From NCBI RefSeq assembly GCF_003173575.1, contig NZ_QGNY01000013.1, forward strand, positions 1 to 50,267: a stretch of DNA of 50,267 nt, in the 5' to 3' direction. The DNA comes from Pedobacter paludis. Lineage in GTDB: Bacteria; Bacteroidota; Bacteroidia; Sphingobacteriales; Sphingobacteriaceae. Shown piece after piece: positions 41,162 to 50,233 of the stretch; the stretch's first letter is position 1; every line of letters starts with the position of its first letter. Made by a program: the position numbers and the translations under genes. A model generated the notes under the pieces. It had not been told where the DNA came from. It did no database searches and saw only the letters and a list, made by a program, of their open reading frames with translations.

Positions 41162-41851
41162 ATGGGAACAATAGATAAAACGCAACAAGATGCTGAGAAA
41201 CGAGTTGCAGCTTTAGAAGCTATAAGGTTTATAAAAGATGGTGATGTTGTAGGTTTAGGTACAGGTTCTACAGCCAAATACGCAATAGAAGAGATTGGAA
41301 AAAGGGTACAGAATGGTTTAACAATTACTGCAGCAGCAAGTTCCAAAAAAACAGATGAACTGGCGAGATCTTACGGGATCGAAATACTTGATCTTCAAAC
41401 GCTTAGTTCAATAGATGTTAGTATTGATGGTGCCGACGAATTCACAGAATCCTTAAACTTAATCAAGGGTGGAGGCGGAGCATTATTCAGAGAAAAAATC
41501 ATTGCTTCCTTAAGTAAAAATAGAATTATAGTTGCCGATGCATCTAAAAAGGTAGAAAAATTAGGTGCGTTTAAAGTTCCCATCGAAGTTATTCCGTTAG
41601 CGCTTCAATATGTAACTGATCAGATTACAAAACTTAGGGGATCGAGTCTTTTAAGACAAATTAATAACGAAACATTCATCACCGATAATGGAAATTATAT
41701 CATCGATGCTGATTTTGGTTTAATTGATTATCCCGAAGAATTGGCAAGATCGTTAAATCAAATAGATGGTTTGCTCGCACACGGATTATTTATTGGTTTA
41801 ACCAGCAAAGTGATTATGGCAATTAATAACGGCGTTGTGGTTTTCGAATAA
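41162..41851 (+). CDS. rpiA: Ribose-5-phosphate isomerase A
   Basis: Cytosolic enzyme of the non-oxidative pentose phosphate pathway that interconverts ribose 5-phosphate and ribulose 5-phosphate. All family motifs are present: VVGLGTGSTAKYAIEE (phosphate loop), the catalytic SIDGADEF, and KGGGGALFREKI. Later blocks IVADASKKVEKLGAFKVPIE and LLAHGLFIGL fit the C-terminal part. The length of 229 residues is typical. The frame extends upstream to GTG 41126, but those codons fall in the repeat and the promoter box, so ATG 41162 is chosen. It is a single-gene unit. Confidence 0.96.
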   Translation: MGTIDKTQQDAEKRVAALEAIRFIKDGDVVGLGTGSTAKYAIEEIGKRVQNGLTITAAASSKKTDELARSYGIEILDLQTLSSIDVSIDGADEFTESLNLIKGGGGALFREKIIASLSKNRIIVADASKKVEKLGAFKVPIEVIPLALQYVTDQITKLRGSSLLRQINNETFITDNGNYIIDADFGLIDYPEELARSLNQIDGLLAHGLFIGLTSKVIMAINNGVVVFE

Positions 41852-42204
41852 TTTGATAAAATTTTACTCTAATTCCGACACCCACTCCCTGGTTCGTGTC
41901 TCCACGAACCATTAATAGCAAGAATTGCCAGCGTAATGCTCTTTGAGTAATTTAACAATTTTACCCTAATTCCGTGTCTTCTGTGTTTCCGTGGCAAATC
42001 TTTCACTCAAATATTTGGTTCGAGGAGACACGAACATTAAACAACCATTCCGCATTTTTCACCGACATTTAACACCCTTAAAATTCTTCAAAATATTTTA
42101 ACCGATATTTTTATTTCACTTACCGATAAAATTATCTTATTGGAGGAAATCCCATTCTCCAGCGTTTATTTTCATGATACATTTGAATATAAAAACAAAA
42201 CATC
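41852..42204. other. Intergenic region with inverted GTTCGTGTCTCC repeats
   Basis: This 353-bp gap holds no gene. A perfect hairpin GGTTCGTG-TCTC-CACGAACC lies at 41891-41910. An almost identical sequence in the opposite orientation, GGTTCGAGGAGACACGAAC, lies near 42017-42035, so the two could pair with each other. A TTCTGTGTTTCCGTGGCAAA string between them is of the dispersed-repeat type. TACATTTG (42178-42185) is an exact -7 box for the gene at 42205. No terminator was found after rpiA. Confidence 0.55.
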
Positions 42205-42594
42205 ATGGAAACTCTAATCAAAAAAAATCACACAGATAAACAATTGGGACTAGGTATTTTAATTGTAGGTATCGGATCTGTTTTCTTACTTAGAAATACA
42301 GGGGTTGATGTGCCACACTGGATTTTAAGCTGGCATACTATAATGCTTGGGGCAGGGTTGTGGATGGGTTACCGTCGTAATTTTACAGGTGGCGGTTGGT
42401 TGGCCTTAACAATAATTGGAGCAATCTTTACTTTGAAAGACATCACCATTTTCGATTTTGCTTTATCAAAAATCACGACAGCCATGTTTCTCATCGGTGT
42501 AGGTTTATATATGATCTTTAAACCTAAAACCTATAAATCATTCAATCAGACATTTGAAAAAAAGCCAATTGATTTTACATCAACAGAGCACTAA
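42205..42594 (+). CDS. LiaF-like four-TM membrane protein
   Basis: A 129-residue integral membrane protein resembling the transmembrane part of LiaF/LiaI-type envelope-stress proteins. Four hydrophobic segments are seen at about 15-33 (LGLGILIVGIGSVFLL), 39-57 (WILSWHTIMLGAGLWMGY), 63-80 (GGWLALTIIGAIFTL) and 90-106 (TTAMFLIGVGLYMIF). The pattern of glycine-rich paired helices and the length suit that family. There is no C-terminal extracytoplasmic domain and no sensor kinase beside it. It has an exact TACATTTG -7 box 20 bases upstream and a strong terminator downstream, so it is transcribed alone. Role in envelope homeostasis is an inference. Confidence 0.7.
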   Translation: METLIKKNHTDKQLGLGILIVGIGSVFLLRNTGVDVPHWILSWHTIMLGAGLWMGYRRNFTGGGWLALTIIGAIFTLKDITIFDFALSKITTAMFLIGVGLYMIFKPKTYKSFNQTFEKKPIDFTSTEH

Positions 42595-42619
42595 AATTCT
42601 TAACTCCATCATATATCTC

Positions 42620-42649
42620 AAAGGGACAATTTTTAAAAATTGTCCCTTT
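42620..42649 (+). terminator. Strong terminator after the LiaF-like gene
   Basis: AAAGGGACAATTTTT followed at once by its exact reverse complement AAAAATTGTCCCTTT gives a 30-bp perfect palindrome. In practice it would fold as a 12-13 bp stem with a small AT loop and end in a U-rich tail. Confidence 0.8.
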
Positions 42650-43315
42650 CTTATTTTATGCCCTACATTAAATCGATTTGTTAAATTTCGATGGGAAAGG
42701 CAAAATTTCGCCAGTTTTAGCTTCAGAAGTCAAACTACTTCCCTTATTCTAGACGTGTAGGGTTAAGGCTATCTACTTTTTACGCCGAGGCCAAAAACGC
42801 ATTCAAACTTTCAGAAAGACAAAGATTTTCATGACATTTTTTAAATGTATTATTAGAACTACATTTTAATCATGGTATGTTTCTATCTTTTTGATTATGT
42901 ACATAAATGGATAAATATTAAATTTTAATCTTAATAATTGTTTATTCTATAGCGAGCCAATAAACATTTAAATAAATTCTTCCCTTTCTTTCGCCAGCTA
43001 TTTTTTATCAATTGTATTACAATTAGTGTATTGGCGACTATTCAAAGGAAACAATTCCCTCCCAACTATTGCACTAAATAATTTCATAAAATTACATTTT
43101 TTAAAAATCATGTAGTTTTAAAAATACACTGAAATCATGGTAGTGTTTTCATGATTTTGGGGTATTTTTTTCTCTTTTCTTCTATTGATTTTTGATGACG
43201 GCCTGTTGATGTGAGACTCTGGTTGTTTGATAGCGCTGCTTTTATTAACGGTTTAAGCACCAAAATATCTTTCAAAAGAATAACATATTAGCAAGCCGAT
43301 ACTAATTCCTCTCCT
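42650..43315. promoter_or_regulatory. Upstream region of the giant surface protein
   Basis: A 666-bp AT-rich region without a convincing gene. Its main structure is a cluster around 43104-43158: AAATCATG occurs twice as a direct repeat (43104 and 43132), and CATGATTT at 43150 pairs with it as an 8-bp inverted repeat. An imperfect pair AAAATACACT / AGTGTTTT lies between. These could be a regulator site or a structured leader. No -7 box with good spacing was identified near 43316 or 43358. Confidence 0.4.
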
Positions 43316-43357
43316 ATGAAAAGAGGGCAGGATTACGCTTTTGATACCTATAATAAT

Positions 43358-46300
43358 ATGAAACAAAAATTTACCTATCTTTTATTCTTGCTCACTTTCT
43401 CAACCTTATTGGCTTTTGGAAATCTTGCTGTTGCAGCGCTAACAGTTACGGCAACTGGTACAAACGGCACGTGCGCATCTGACGCATCCATAACCGCGAC
43501 TGCTTCTGGCAATACCGGGTTAGTAAACTATCAGTTATTGCAAGGCGCTACAGTAATACGAAATTATCAGCCAAGCAATGTATTTAGTAATTTACCTGCA
43601 GGAAGCTACATCGTAAAAGTACAGGATGCCACGACTACGGCTACCGCTCAGAGCAGTACGGTTACTCTCACAACAACTTACGTTGCAATGGTGGTAACAG
43701 TTGCAAATGGTTCTGTAGGTTGTACAACTGCTAAAGGATCTGTTGTGGCTACGGTTACAAAAGGCAAGGCTCCATATTCATATAGTATTTCCCCTGATCC
43801 AAATAGTTTAGGTACTCAAAGCTCAAGTACCTTTAGTAATCTGCCAATAGGAAGTTATACGATTAGCATTACTGATGCTTGCGGAACTACTGTAACTGCT
43901 GGGGCAAGCATTGGTTTAGGTACTAGCGCAACAGTTTCTACAATAACACCAAGATATCAGTTTGGCCTTAATGCTGCCCCTGTAGTTTGGGGTAACGGGG
44001 GAAACAATGTTTGTTCCAGTGGCGGTTACATAACGATAGGTGGCAATTGGGGTTACCTGGGTAATGGATCTGCCAATCTATCAACTTTTGATGCCAATCA
44101 TTTTTACTGGCGTTATGAATATCCTTCGGGTAGTGGTAATGTTTATGGTGCAGGCGGTGTATTAAATGGTTCTAAAATGCCATGTACAACTGTAACTGTC
44201 AAACTGCCGGCCACTGCAACTTATCCGTTCGCAAATGGTGATTTGATTATTTACGATGACTGTAATAATGAATATAAATTAAGTGGGATCATAAAGCGTG
44301 ATTTTGGCCCAAGTACAAATGCGGTCAATGGTACTTATGATTGCACAAGTGGAGGAGCTATAAGGACTTACATAAATCCAGCGTCGTTAACCTGTTTACC
44401 TGTAACCTGGACTATCGTTGATAATGGGACCTCTGCTTTAACTACACAAATTCAAACAACAAATCTCTACAATTATTTTAATGGTTATGTGCCTGGTCAT
44501 TCTTATACAGTTACTGGTGTTGATGCAATGGGCAACCCGGCAAAAACAGGACCGGTAACAGTTACCATACCTTCTTCACCGCCAGCCACCCTTGGTGGGG
44601 GAGATTATTATCCTGACTATAGTTTGCTAGATGCTGGATTTCCGAGGATGACCATACCCTTTATAGCAACTAGCGGAACAGTTTACTCTTATGTTGTTAC
44701 TTCATCTACGTCATCATCTTTCAATGGCGGGATACCTGCAGTAGGTTACACCAATTCCTATACAATGGGCTCCGGTTTTTTTGGTAATCTATCGGTAGGA
44801 CAATTTTTCCTAGTTGGACCAAATAGCGATGGTTCCTGGCCAAGTGGAACCCATACGGTTCAATTAAAAGTTGGCGATTGTTACACCAGTAGTGTCACTT
44901 TTACTTTTTCTGGTCTGCATGCTACGCTAAATACGCAAACCACTACACCAGTTTGTGGAGGATTTAATCTTTCAATGAATGCCACTTTGGATAATCCTTC
45001 TATATATGCGCTCAAGATTATTAGCGGACCGAGTAATGTTAATCAAACCCGATCATTCAGCAATGCTACAACCACAACAACATTAAATAGTTTACCTTTC
45101 AATGGTTTGGCTTACGGAACTTATACAGTAGCACTAATTTGTACTTCCACATCGAGCGGTACGGGTAATGTACCACTGATAACGAGAACAGTAACCTATA
45201 ATGCCAGCAACAGCTTAACCATTGATGCATTGGCAACAGGAGGTTATGTGTGCGCAGGTTTTCCCACAGGAAGTCTGAGCATTACGGCAACATCGGCTTC
45301 TGGATCAGCTCTTGAATATTCGAAAGATGGGGGAACAACTTGGCAGAGCTCAAATGTTTTTAATGGGGTAGCGGTAGGAAATTATCCTATTGTTGTTCGT
45401 GATATCTGCGGGAATACAGCAACTTACACCGCTTCGGTTGTACAGGCTTCGGGCATTTCGGCCTCTGCCTCAACAAACCCTGTTTGTGCGGGAGGCTCAA
45501 CCCAATTGAGCGTTAATGCAATCGGTGCAACAAGTTATGCTTGGACTGGGCCTAATGGCTTTACCTCATCGCTCCAGAACCCGATCATTAACAATATGCA
45601 AAGTATAAATGCAGGTACATATACTGTAACGGTTACCTCTCCTTCCTGTTCCAATACCGCCAGTGTAACCATTGCGGTTAATCCGCTTCCGATTGCGACA
45701 ATTGCTTATTCTAATAGTTCATTCTGTGCAACGGGAACGGCCAATCCTATCATTACGGGTACAACGGGAGGAACCTTTAGCTCAACCACTGGCCTTAATA
45801 TCAATGCCACAACAGGAGCTGTAAATCTTACCGCAAGTGCTCCTGGAACATATACGGTAACTTATACATTCTCAAATTCAGGAACTGGATGTTCAAATAC
45901 AACAACGGCTTCCATTACAGTAAATGCCCAGCCATTGGTTGTTACGCACAATCAGTCCACTTGTGCCCCAGGCACGGTTAATTTAACCTCAGCAGCGGTT
46001 ACAACGGGAAGTACCGCTGGTTTAACCTATACTTATTTTACGGAGTCTACTGGAACAACCATTTTGAACAACCCCAACGCGGTAACTACGAGCGGTACCT
46101 ACTACATAAAAGGATATTTAGTATCAACGGGATGTTATTCTGTGCCGACACCTGTTACGGTAACAATACAGCCTCAGCCAACCGTGGTAATTACGAATCC
46201 AGCTTCAGTTTGTGCTCCAGCCAAGATTGATCTTACAGCTTCTGGCATAACAACAGGAAGCAGTTCCAACCTGGCATTTGCCTATTATACAAATCCAGGC

Positions 46301-49300
46301 GCAACAACTGTGTTAAGTAATCCAAGTGCAGTAGGCACCACTGGCATATATTACATTCAAGGAACAAATACAATAACTGGCTGTGTGTCGGCTGTAATGC
46401 CAGTAACAGTAACGGTAAACCCATTACCAAATGCCCCAACAGTAGCCGCCATACAGCCAGCGTGCGGAACCCCAACAGGAAGCATCACAATTACAGGTGT
46501 AACCGGCGAAACCTACAGTGTAGATGGAAGTGCTTTTACTTCTACCTTAACCTACTCAGGCCTTGCACCGGGATCACATACTGTACTTGCAAAAGCTACG
46601 GGAGGGTGCACCTCAACGGCAACAAACATTACGATAAATTCAGCGAAAGCAACAGCAAATGCGCCAACGGTAGCCACCACACAGCCGGTCTGTGGAACGC
46701 CGACGGGAAGCATTGCGATTACTGGAGTAACGGGCGAAACTTACAGTGTTGACGGAAGCGCGTATACTTCAACCTTAACATATTCCGGCTTGGCTCCGGG
46801 ATCTCATAGTATCCTGGCCAAAAGTACTGATGGTTGTATCTCGAATGCAACAAACATTACAATAAGCCCAGCGAAAGCAACCGCAACCGCACCGGTGTTC
46901 ACAACAGCGCAGCCGGCCTGCGGAACGCCGACGGGAAGCATTAGCATAACTGCCGTAACGGGCGAGAAATACAGTGTAGACGGCGGTTCATTTACGGCAA
47001 CCACAACCTATTCAAATTTAGCTCCGGGGTCGCATACGGTTACCTCACAGAGTATAGATGGATGCAGCTCGGCAGCGGTGCCGTTTACGATTGCGCCAGC
47101 GAAAACTGTAGCAACTGCGCCAACGGTATCTGTAACTGCACAGCCAATCTGCGGAACGCCTACGGGAAGCATTGCGATTACAGGTGTAACGGGAGAAACC
47201 TACAGTGTTGACGGAAGTGCGTATACTTCAATCTTAACTTATTCGGGCTTGGCTCCGGGATCTCATAGTATCCTGGCCAAGAGCGCTGACGGCTGTACCT
47301 CTACGGGAACCAATGTCACAATAAACCCTGCGAAAACTGTCGCAACTGCACCTGCAGTATCTGTAACTTCACAGCCAATCTGCGGAACGCCTACGGGAAG
47401 CATTGCGATTACAGGTGTAACGGGAGAAACCTACAGTGTTGACGGAAGTGCGTATACTTCAATCTTAACTTATTCGGGCTTGGCTCCGGGATCTCATAGT
47501 ATCCTGGCCAAGAGCGCTGACGGCTGTACCTCTACGGGAACCAATGTCACAATAAACCCTGCCAAGGCAACAGCAAACGCACCAGCGGTAGCAGTTACTG
47601 CCCAGCCGGTATGCGGAACGCCGACCGGAAGCATCGGCATTACAGCGGTTGCGGGCGAGACCTATAGTGTTGACGGAAGCGCCTATACGGCAACGTTAAC
47701 CTACGCAGGCTTAGCCCCGGGACCTCATGCAATAACCGCCAAGAGCGCTGACGGCTGTACCTCAACGGCAACGAACATTACAATAAACCCTGCGAAAACT
47801 GTAGCAAACGCACCTGCGGTAGCGGTAACTGCACAGCCGGTCTGCGGAACGCCGACCGGAAGCATCTCGATTACAGGTGTAACGGGCGAAACCTACAGTG
47901 TAGACGGAAGTGCGTATACTTCAGCCTTAACTTATTCGGGCCTGGCTCCGGGACCTCATGCAATAACCGCCAAGAGCAGTGACGGCTGTATCTCTACGGC
48001 AACAAACATTGCGATAAACCCTGCGAAGGCAACAGCAAACGCTCCTGCGGTATCTGTAACGGCCCAGCCGGTATGCGGAACGCCGACCGGAAGCATCAGC
48101 ATTACAGCGGTTGCGGGCGAGACCTACAGCTTGGACGGCGGAGCTTATTCAGCTACCCTGACCTATAGCGGTCTTGCACCTGGATTACATGCGGTAACAG
48201 CCAAAAGTGCTGACGGCTGTATCTCGAATGCAACAAACATTACAATAAGCCCAGCGAAAGCAGCAGCAACCGCACCGGTGTTCACAACTGTACAGCCGGT
48301 ATGCGGAACGCCTACGGGAAGCATCAGCATCACTGCCGTAACGGACGAGACCTACAGTGTGGACGGGGGTCCATTTACGGCAACCACAACCTATGCAAAC
48401 TTAGTTCCGGGATCACATACGGTAACTTCACAGAGTACAGATGGATGTAACTCTGCAACAGTGCCGTTTACGATTGCGCCAGCGAAAACTGTAGCAACTG
48501 CACCAACGGTATCTGTAACTGCACAGCCGGAGTGCGGAACACCAACGGGAAGCATCGGCATTACATCGGTTGCGGGCGAGACCTACAGTGTGGACGGCGG
48601 AGCCTATTCGGCTACATTGACCTATAGCGGTCTTGCGCCCGGACCACATACGGTAACGGCCAAAAGTGCTGACGGCTGTACCTCTACAGCAACAAACATT
48701 ATCATAAATCCTGCAAAGGTTACGGCGAACGCCCCTGCGGTAGCGGTAACGGCCCAGCCGGTGTGCGGAACGGCAACGGGAAGCATTGCGATTACTGGTG
48801 TAACGGACGAGACCTACAGCATCGACGGCGGTGCATATTCTGCGAGCCTGACCTATGCGGGTTTAACCCCCGGTACGCACATCGTAAAGGCGAGGAGCAT
48901 CGACGGGTGTGTCTCTACGGGCACGGACGTTGTGATCGGCCCTGCGAAGGTGGTGGCAGCGGCACCCGTGGTAACGGTAACTGCCCAGCCTACCTGTGCG
49001 CTGGCTACGGGAAGCATCTCGATAGCAGGTGTAACGGGCAATACCTACAGTCTGGACGGAAGCGCCTACACGGCAGCCCTGACCTACAGCGGACTGGCCA
49101 GCGGAAGCCATACGGTAACCGCGAAGAGCGCGGACGGGTGTATCTCGAACGCAGCGAACATAACCATCAGCGCCCAGCCCGCAACGCCCGTGGCAACAAT
49201 TGCCTACGGCTCGGCGCAGTACCAGGCTGTGGGCACGGCAAGCGTGATCCAGACCGGCCAGACGGGCGGAACGTACACGGCCAGCCCGTCGGGACTGGGC

Positions 49301-50176
49301 ATCAGCGGAACTACCGGAGCGATCGACCTCGGTGCGAGCACGCCCAACCAGACCTATACGGTAACGTACTCGTTCAGCAACGGAAGCTGTACGGGAACCG
49401 CAACGGCAACGGTGAGGGTAAACTCTACGCCTGCCACGATAGCCTACGCGAAGCCTGCCTACTGCGCAGGCGGAACTGCGGACATTGTGCGCACGGGCCC
49501 TGCCAACGGAACCTATACGGCCAGCGCAAGCGGGCTTAAGGTAAATGCCTCTACGGGAACCATAAACCTTGGAGCAAGCACACCGGGAAGCTATACGGTA
49601 ACCTATACCTACCGGGACGGAACGATTACTGCTACTGCGGTTGCCTCGGTAACGGTGAACGCAATGCCTATAGTATCTGTATCGAGCGACCTTGGCACGG
49701 ACATCTCAAGGGGCGACATCGCAACCCTTACGGCGACCGGCGGAAGCACGTACAGCTGGAGCGGACCGGACATCCAGAGCGGACAGAATACGGGAACGCT
49801 TAAGGTCCGCCCGAGACAGACGGCGACCTATACGGTAACGGCGACAAATGCCAGCGGATGCTCGGACGTGGCACAGATCACGATAAACGTAACGGACGAC
49901 TTCAAGCTTGTGCCGAACAACGTGATTACCCCAAATGGGGACGGTAAGAACGATACCTGGGTTGTGAAGAACCTGGACTATTACCCGAACAACACGGTGG
50001 GCATCTACGACCGTGCGGGCAGGAAGGTGTACGGAACGGGCAGTTATAAGAACGACTGGGACGGTACCTACAACGGCCAGCCGCTGGCGGAGGGCGCCTA
50101 CATCTACGTGATCGACCTGGGCAAGGGCATCGGCCTGCTGAGGGGCACGATCTCGATCATCAGGGACAACAGATAA
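43358..50176 (+). CDS. Giant T9SS-exported repeat protein with gliding-motility C-terminal domain
   Basis: Very large cell-surface or secreted protein, about 2272 residues from Met15 of the open frame. ATG 43358 is preferred over 43316 because it begins a clean signal peptide (FTYLLFLLTFSTLLAF, cut near NLAVAA). The N-terminal third has SprB-like repeats (NVFSNLPAGSYIVKVQDA, STFSNLPIGSYTISITDAC) and unmatched beta-rich stretches. Ig/PKD-like segments follow (TVTYTFSNSGTGCSNTTT). Then come twelve 76-77-residue repeats, with the conserved cysteine (CGTPTGSI) codons starting at 46463, 46691, 46919, 47150, 47381, 47612, 47843, 48074, 48302, 48533, 48764 and 48995. The last 90 residues (ITPNGDGKNDTWVV, VGIYDRAGRKVYG, NDWDGTYNG, LAEGAYIYVI) are the CHU_C/TIGR04131 type B sorting domain for type IX secretion. 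It probably acts as an adhesin. Confidence 0.93.
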   Translation: MKQKFTYLLFLLTFSTLLAFGNLAVAALTVTATGTNGTCASDASITATASGNTGLVNYQLLQGATVIRNYQPSNVFSNLPAGSYIVKVQDATTTATAQSSTVTLTTTYVAMVVTVANGSVGCTTAKGSVVATVTKGKAPYSYSISPDPNSLGTQSSSTFSNLPIGSYTISITDACGTTVTAGASIGLGTSATVSTITPRYQFGLNAAPVVWGNGGNNVCSSGGYITIGGNWGYLGNGSANLSTFDANHFYWRYEYPSGSGNVYGAGGVLNGSKMPCTTVTVKLPATATYPFANGDLIIYDDCNNEYKLSGIIKRDFGPSTNAVNGTYDCTSGGAIRTYINPASLTCLPVTWTIVDNGTSALTTQIQTTNLYNYFNGYVPGHSYTVTGVDAMGNPAKTGPVTVTIPSSPPATLGGGDYYPDYSLLDAGFPRMTIPFIATSGTVYSYVVTSSTSSSFNGGIPAVGYTNSYTMGSGFFGNLSVGQFFLVGPNSDGSWPSGTHTVQLKVGDCYTSSVTFTFSGLHATLNTQTTTPVCGGFNLSMNATLDNPSIYALKIISGPSNVNQTRSFSNATTTTTLNSLPFNGLAYGTYTVALICTSTSSGTGNVPLITRTVTYNASNSLTIDALATGGYVCAGFPTGSLSITATSASGSALEYSKDGGTTWQSSNVFNGVAVGNYPIVVRDICGNTATYTASVVQASGISASASTNPVCAGGSTQLSVNAIGATSYAWTGPNGFTSSLQNPIINNMQSINAGTYTVTVTSPSCSNTASVTIAVNPLPIATIAYSNSSFCATGTANPIITGTTGGTFSSTTGLNINATTGAVNLTASAPGTYTVTYTFSNSGTGCSNTTTASITVNAQPLVVTHNQSTCAPGTVNLTSAAVTTGSTAGLTYTYFTESTGTTILNNPNAVTTSGTYYIKGYLVSTGCYSVPTPVTVTIQPQPTVVITNPASVCAPAKIDLTASGITTGSSSNLAFAYYTNPGATTVLSNPSAVGTTGIYYIQGTNTITGCVSAVMPVTVTVNPLPNAPTVAAIQPACGTPTGSITITGVTGETYSVDGSAFTSTLTYSGLAPGSHTVLAKATGGCTSTATNITINSAKATANAPTVATTQPVCGTPTGSIAITGVTGETYSVDGSAYTSTLTYSGLAPGSHSILAKSTDGCISNATNITISPAKATATAPVFTTAQPACGTPTGSISITAVTGEKYSVDGGSFTATTTYSNLAPGSHTVTSQSIDGCSSAAVPFTIAPAKTVATAPTVSVTAQPICGTPTGSIAITGVTGETYSVDGSAYTSILTYSGLAPGSHSILAKSADGCTSTGTNVTINPAKTVATAPAVSVTSQPICGTPTGSIAITGVTGETYSVDGSAYTSILTYSGLAPGSHSILAKSADGCTSTGTNVTINPAKATANAPAVAVTAQPVCGTPTGSIGITAVAGETYSVDGSAYTATLTYAGLAPGPHAITAKSADGCTSTATNITINPAKTVANAPAVAVTAQPVCGTPTGSISITGVTGETYSVDGSAYTSALTYSGLAPGPHAITAKSSDGCISTATNIAINPAKATANAPAVSVTAQPVCGTPTGSISITAVAGETYSLDGGAYSATLTYSGLAPGLHAVTAKSADGCISNATNITISPAKAAATAPVFTTVQPVCGTPTGSISITAVTDETYSVDGGPFTATTTYANLVPGSHTVTSQSTDGCNSATVPFTIAPAKTVATAPTVSVTAQPECGTPTGSIGITSVAGETYSVDGGAYSATLTYSGLAPGPHTVTAKSADGCTSTATNIIINPAKVTANAPAVAVTAQPVCGTATGSIAITGVTDETYSIDGGAYSASLTYAGLTPGTHIVKARSIDGCVSTGTDVVIGPAKVVAAAPVVTVTAQPTCALATGSISIAGVTGNTYSLDGSAYTAALTYSGLASGSHTVTAKSADGCISNAANITISAQPATPVATIAYGSAQYQAVGTASVIQTGQTGGTYTASPSGLGISGTTGAIDLGASTPNQTYTVTYSFSNGSCTGTATATVRVNSTPATIAYAKPAYCAGGTADIVRTGPANGTYTASASGLKVNASTGTINLGASTPGSYTVTYTYRDGTITATAVASVTVNAMPIVSVSSDLGTDISRGDIATLTATGGSTYSWSGPDIQSGQNTGTLKVRPRQTATYTVTATNASGCSDVAQITINVTDDFKLVPNNVITPNGDGKNDTWVVKNLDYYPNNTVGIYDRAGRKVYGTGSYKNDWDGTYNGQPLAEGAYIYVIDLGKGIGLLRGTISIIRDNR
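46440..49180 (+). repeat. Twelve tandem 228-231-bp coding repeats
   Basis: Each unit encodes a pattern of AQPVCGTPTGSI, TGVTGETYSVDGSAYT, LTYSGLAPGSH and KSADGCTSTATNITINPAK. Period measured on the CGTPTGSI cysteine codon is 228, 228, 231, 231, 231, 231, 231, 231, 228, 231, 231 and a final full unit. All periods are multiples of three. Units 4 and 5 share 193 identical bases (47139-47331 and 47370-47562). Units 3 and 9 form a variant class (FTATTTY, SAAVPFTIAPAK), which suggests duplication of multi-unit blocks. Confidence 0.92.
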
Positions 50177-50194
50177 TTGAAGAAAACAGAAACA

Positions 50195-50216
50195 GGCCTT
50201 CCCGCAGGGGAGGGCC
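50195..50216 (+). terminator. GC-rich hairpin between the giant gene and the next
   Basis: GGCCTTCCC (50195-50203) pairs with GGGAGGGCC (50208-50216), 9 bp with one G-U wobble and a GCAG loop. No U tract follows. It may reduce rather than stop read-through, lowering expression of the downstream gene relative to the adhesin. Confidence 0.4.
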
Positions 50217-50233
50217 ATCAAGAACATAAGAGA

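Noticed and set aside
42554..42760. Small ORF across the end of the LiaF-like gene
   Set aside because: It runs through the perfect terminator palindrome and lacks any protein features.
43316..43357. Earlier ATG for the giant protein
   Set aside because: The first 14 residues are polar and would precede the signal peptide; ATG 43358 gives a standard signal peptide. It cannot be fully excluded.
46440..49180. CRISPR-like or satellite DNA in the region of regular repeats
   Set aside because: Repeats are in frame, code for a continuous protein domain and are 228-231 bases long.
48763..49539. Overlapping 258-codon ORF in another frame of the giant gene
   Set aside because: It is rich in Arg, Gly and Cys and reflects the GC-rich repeats. 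It has no signal or domain, and the main frame continues through it to the sorting domain.
49706..50227. 173-codon antisense ORF at the 3' end of the giant gene
   Set aside because: It arises from high GC in the opposite strand, covers the conserved CHU_C domain and has no recognisable features.
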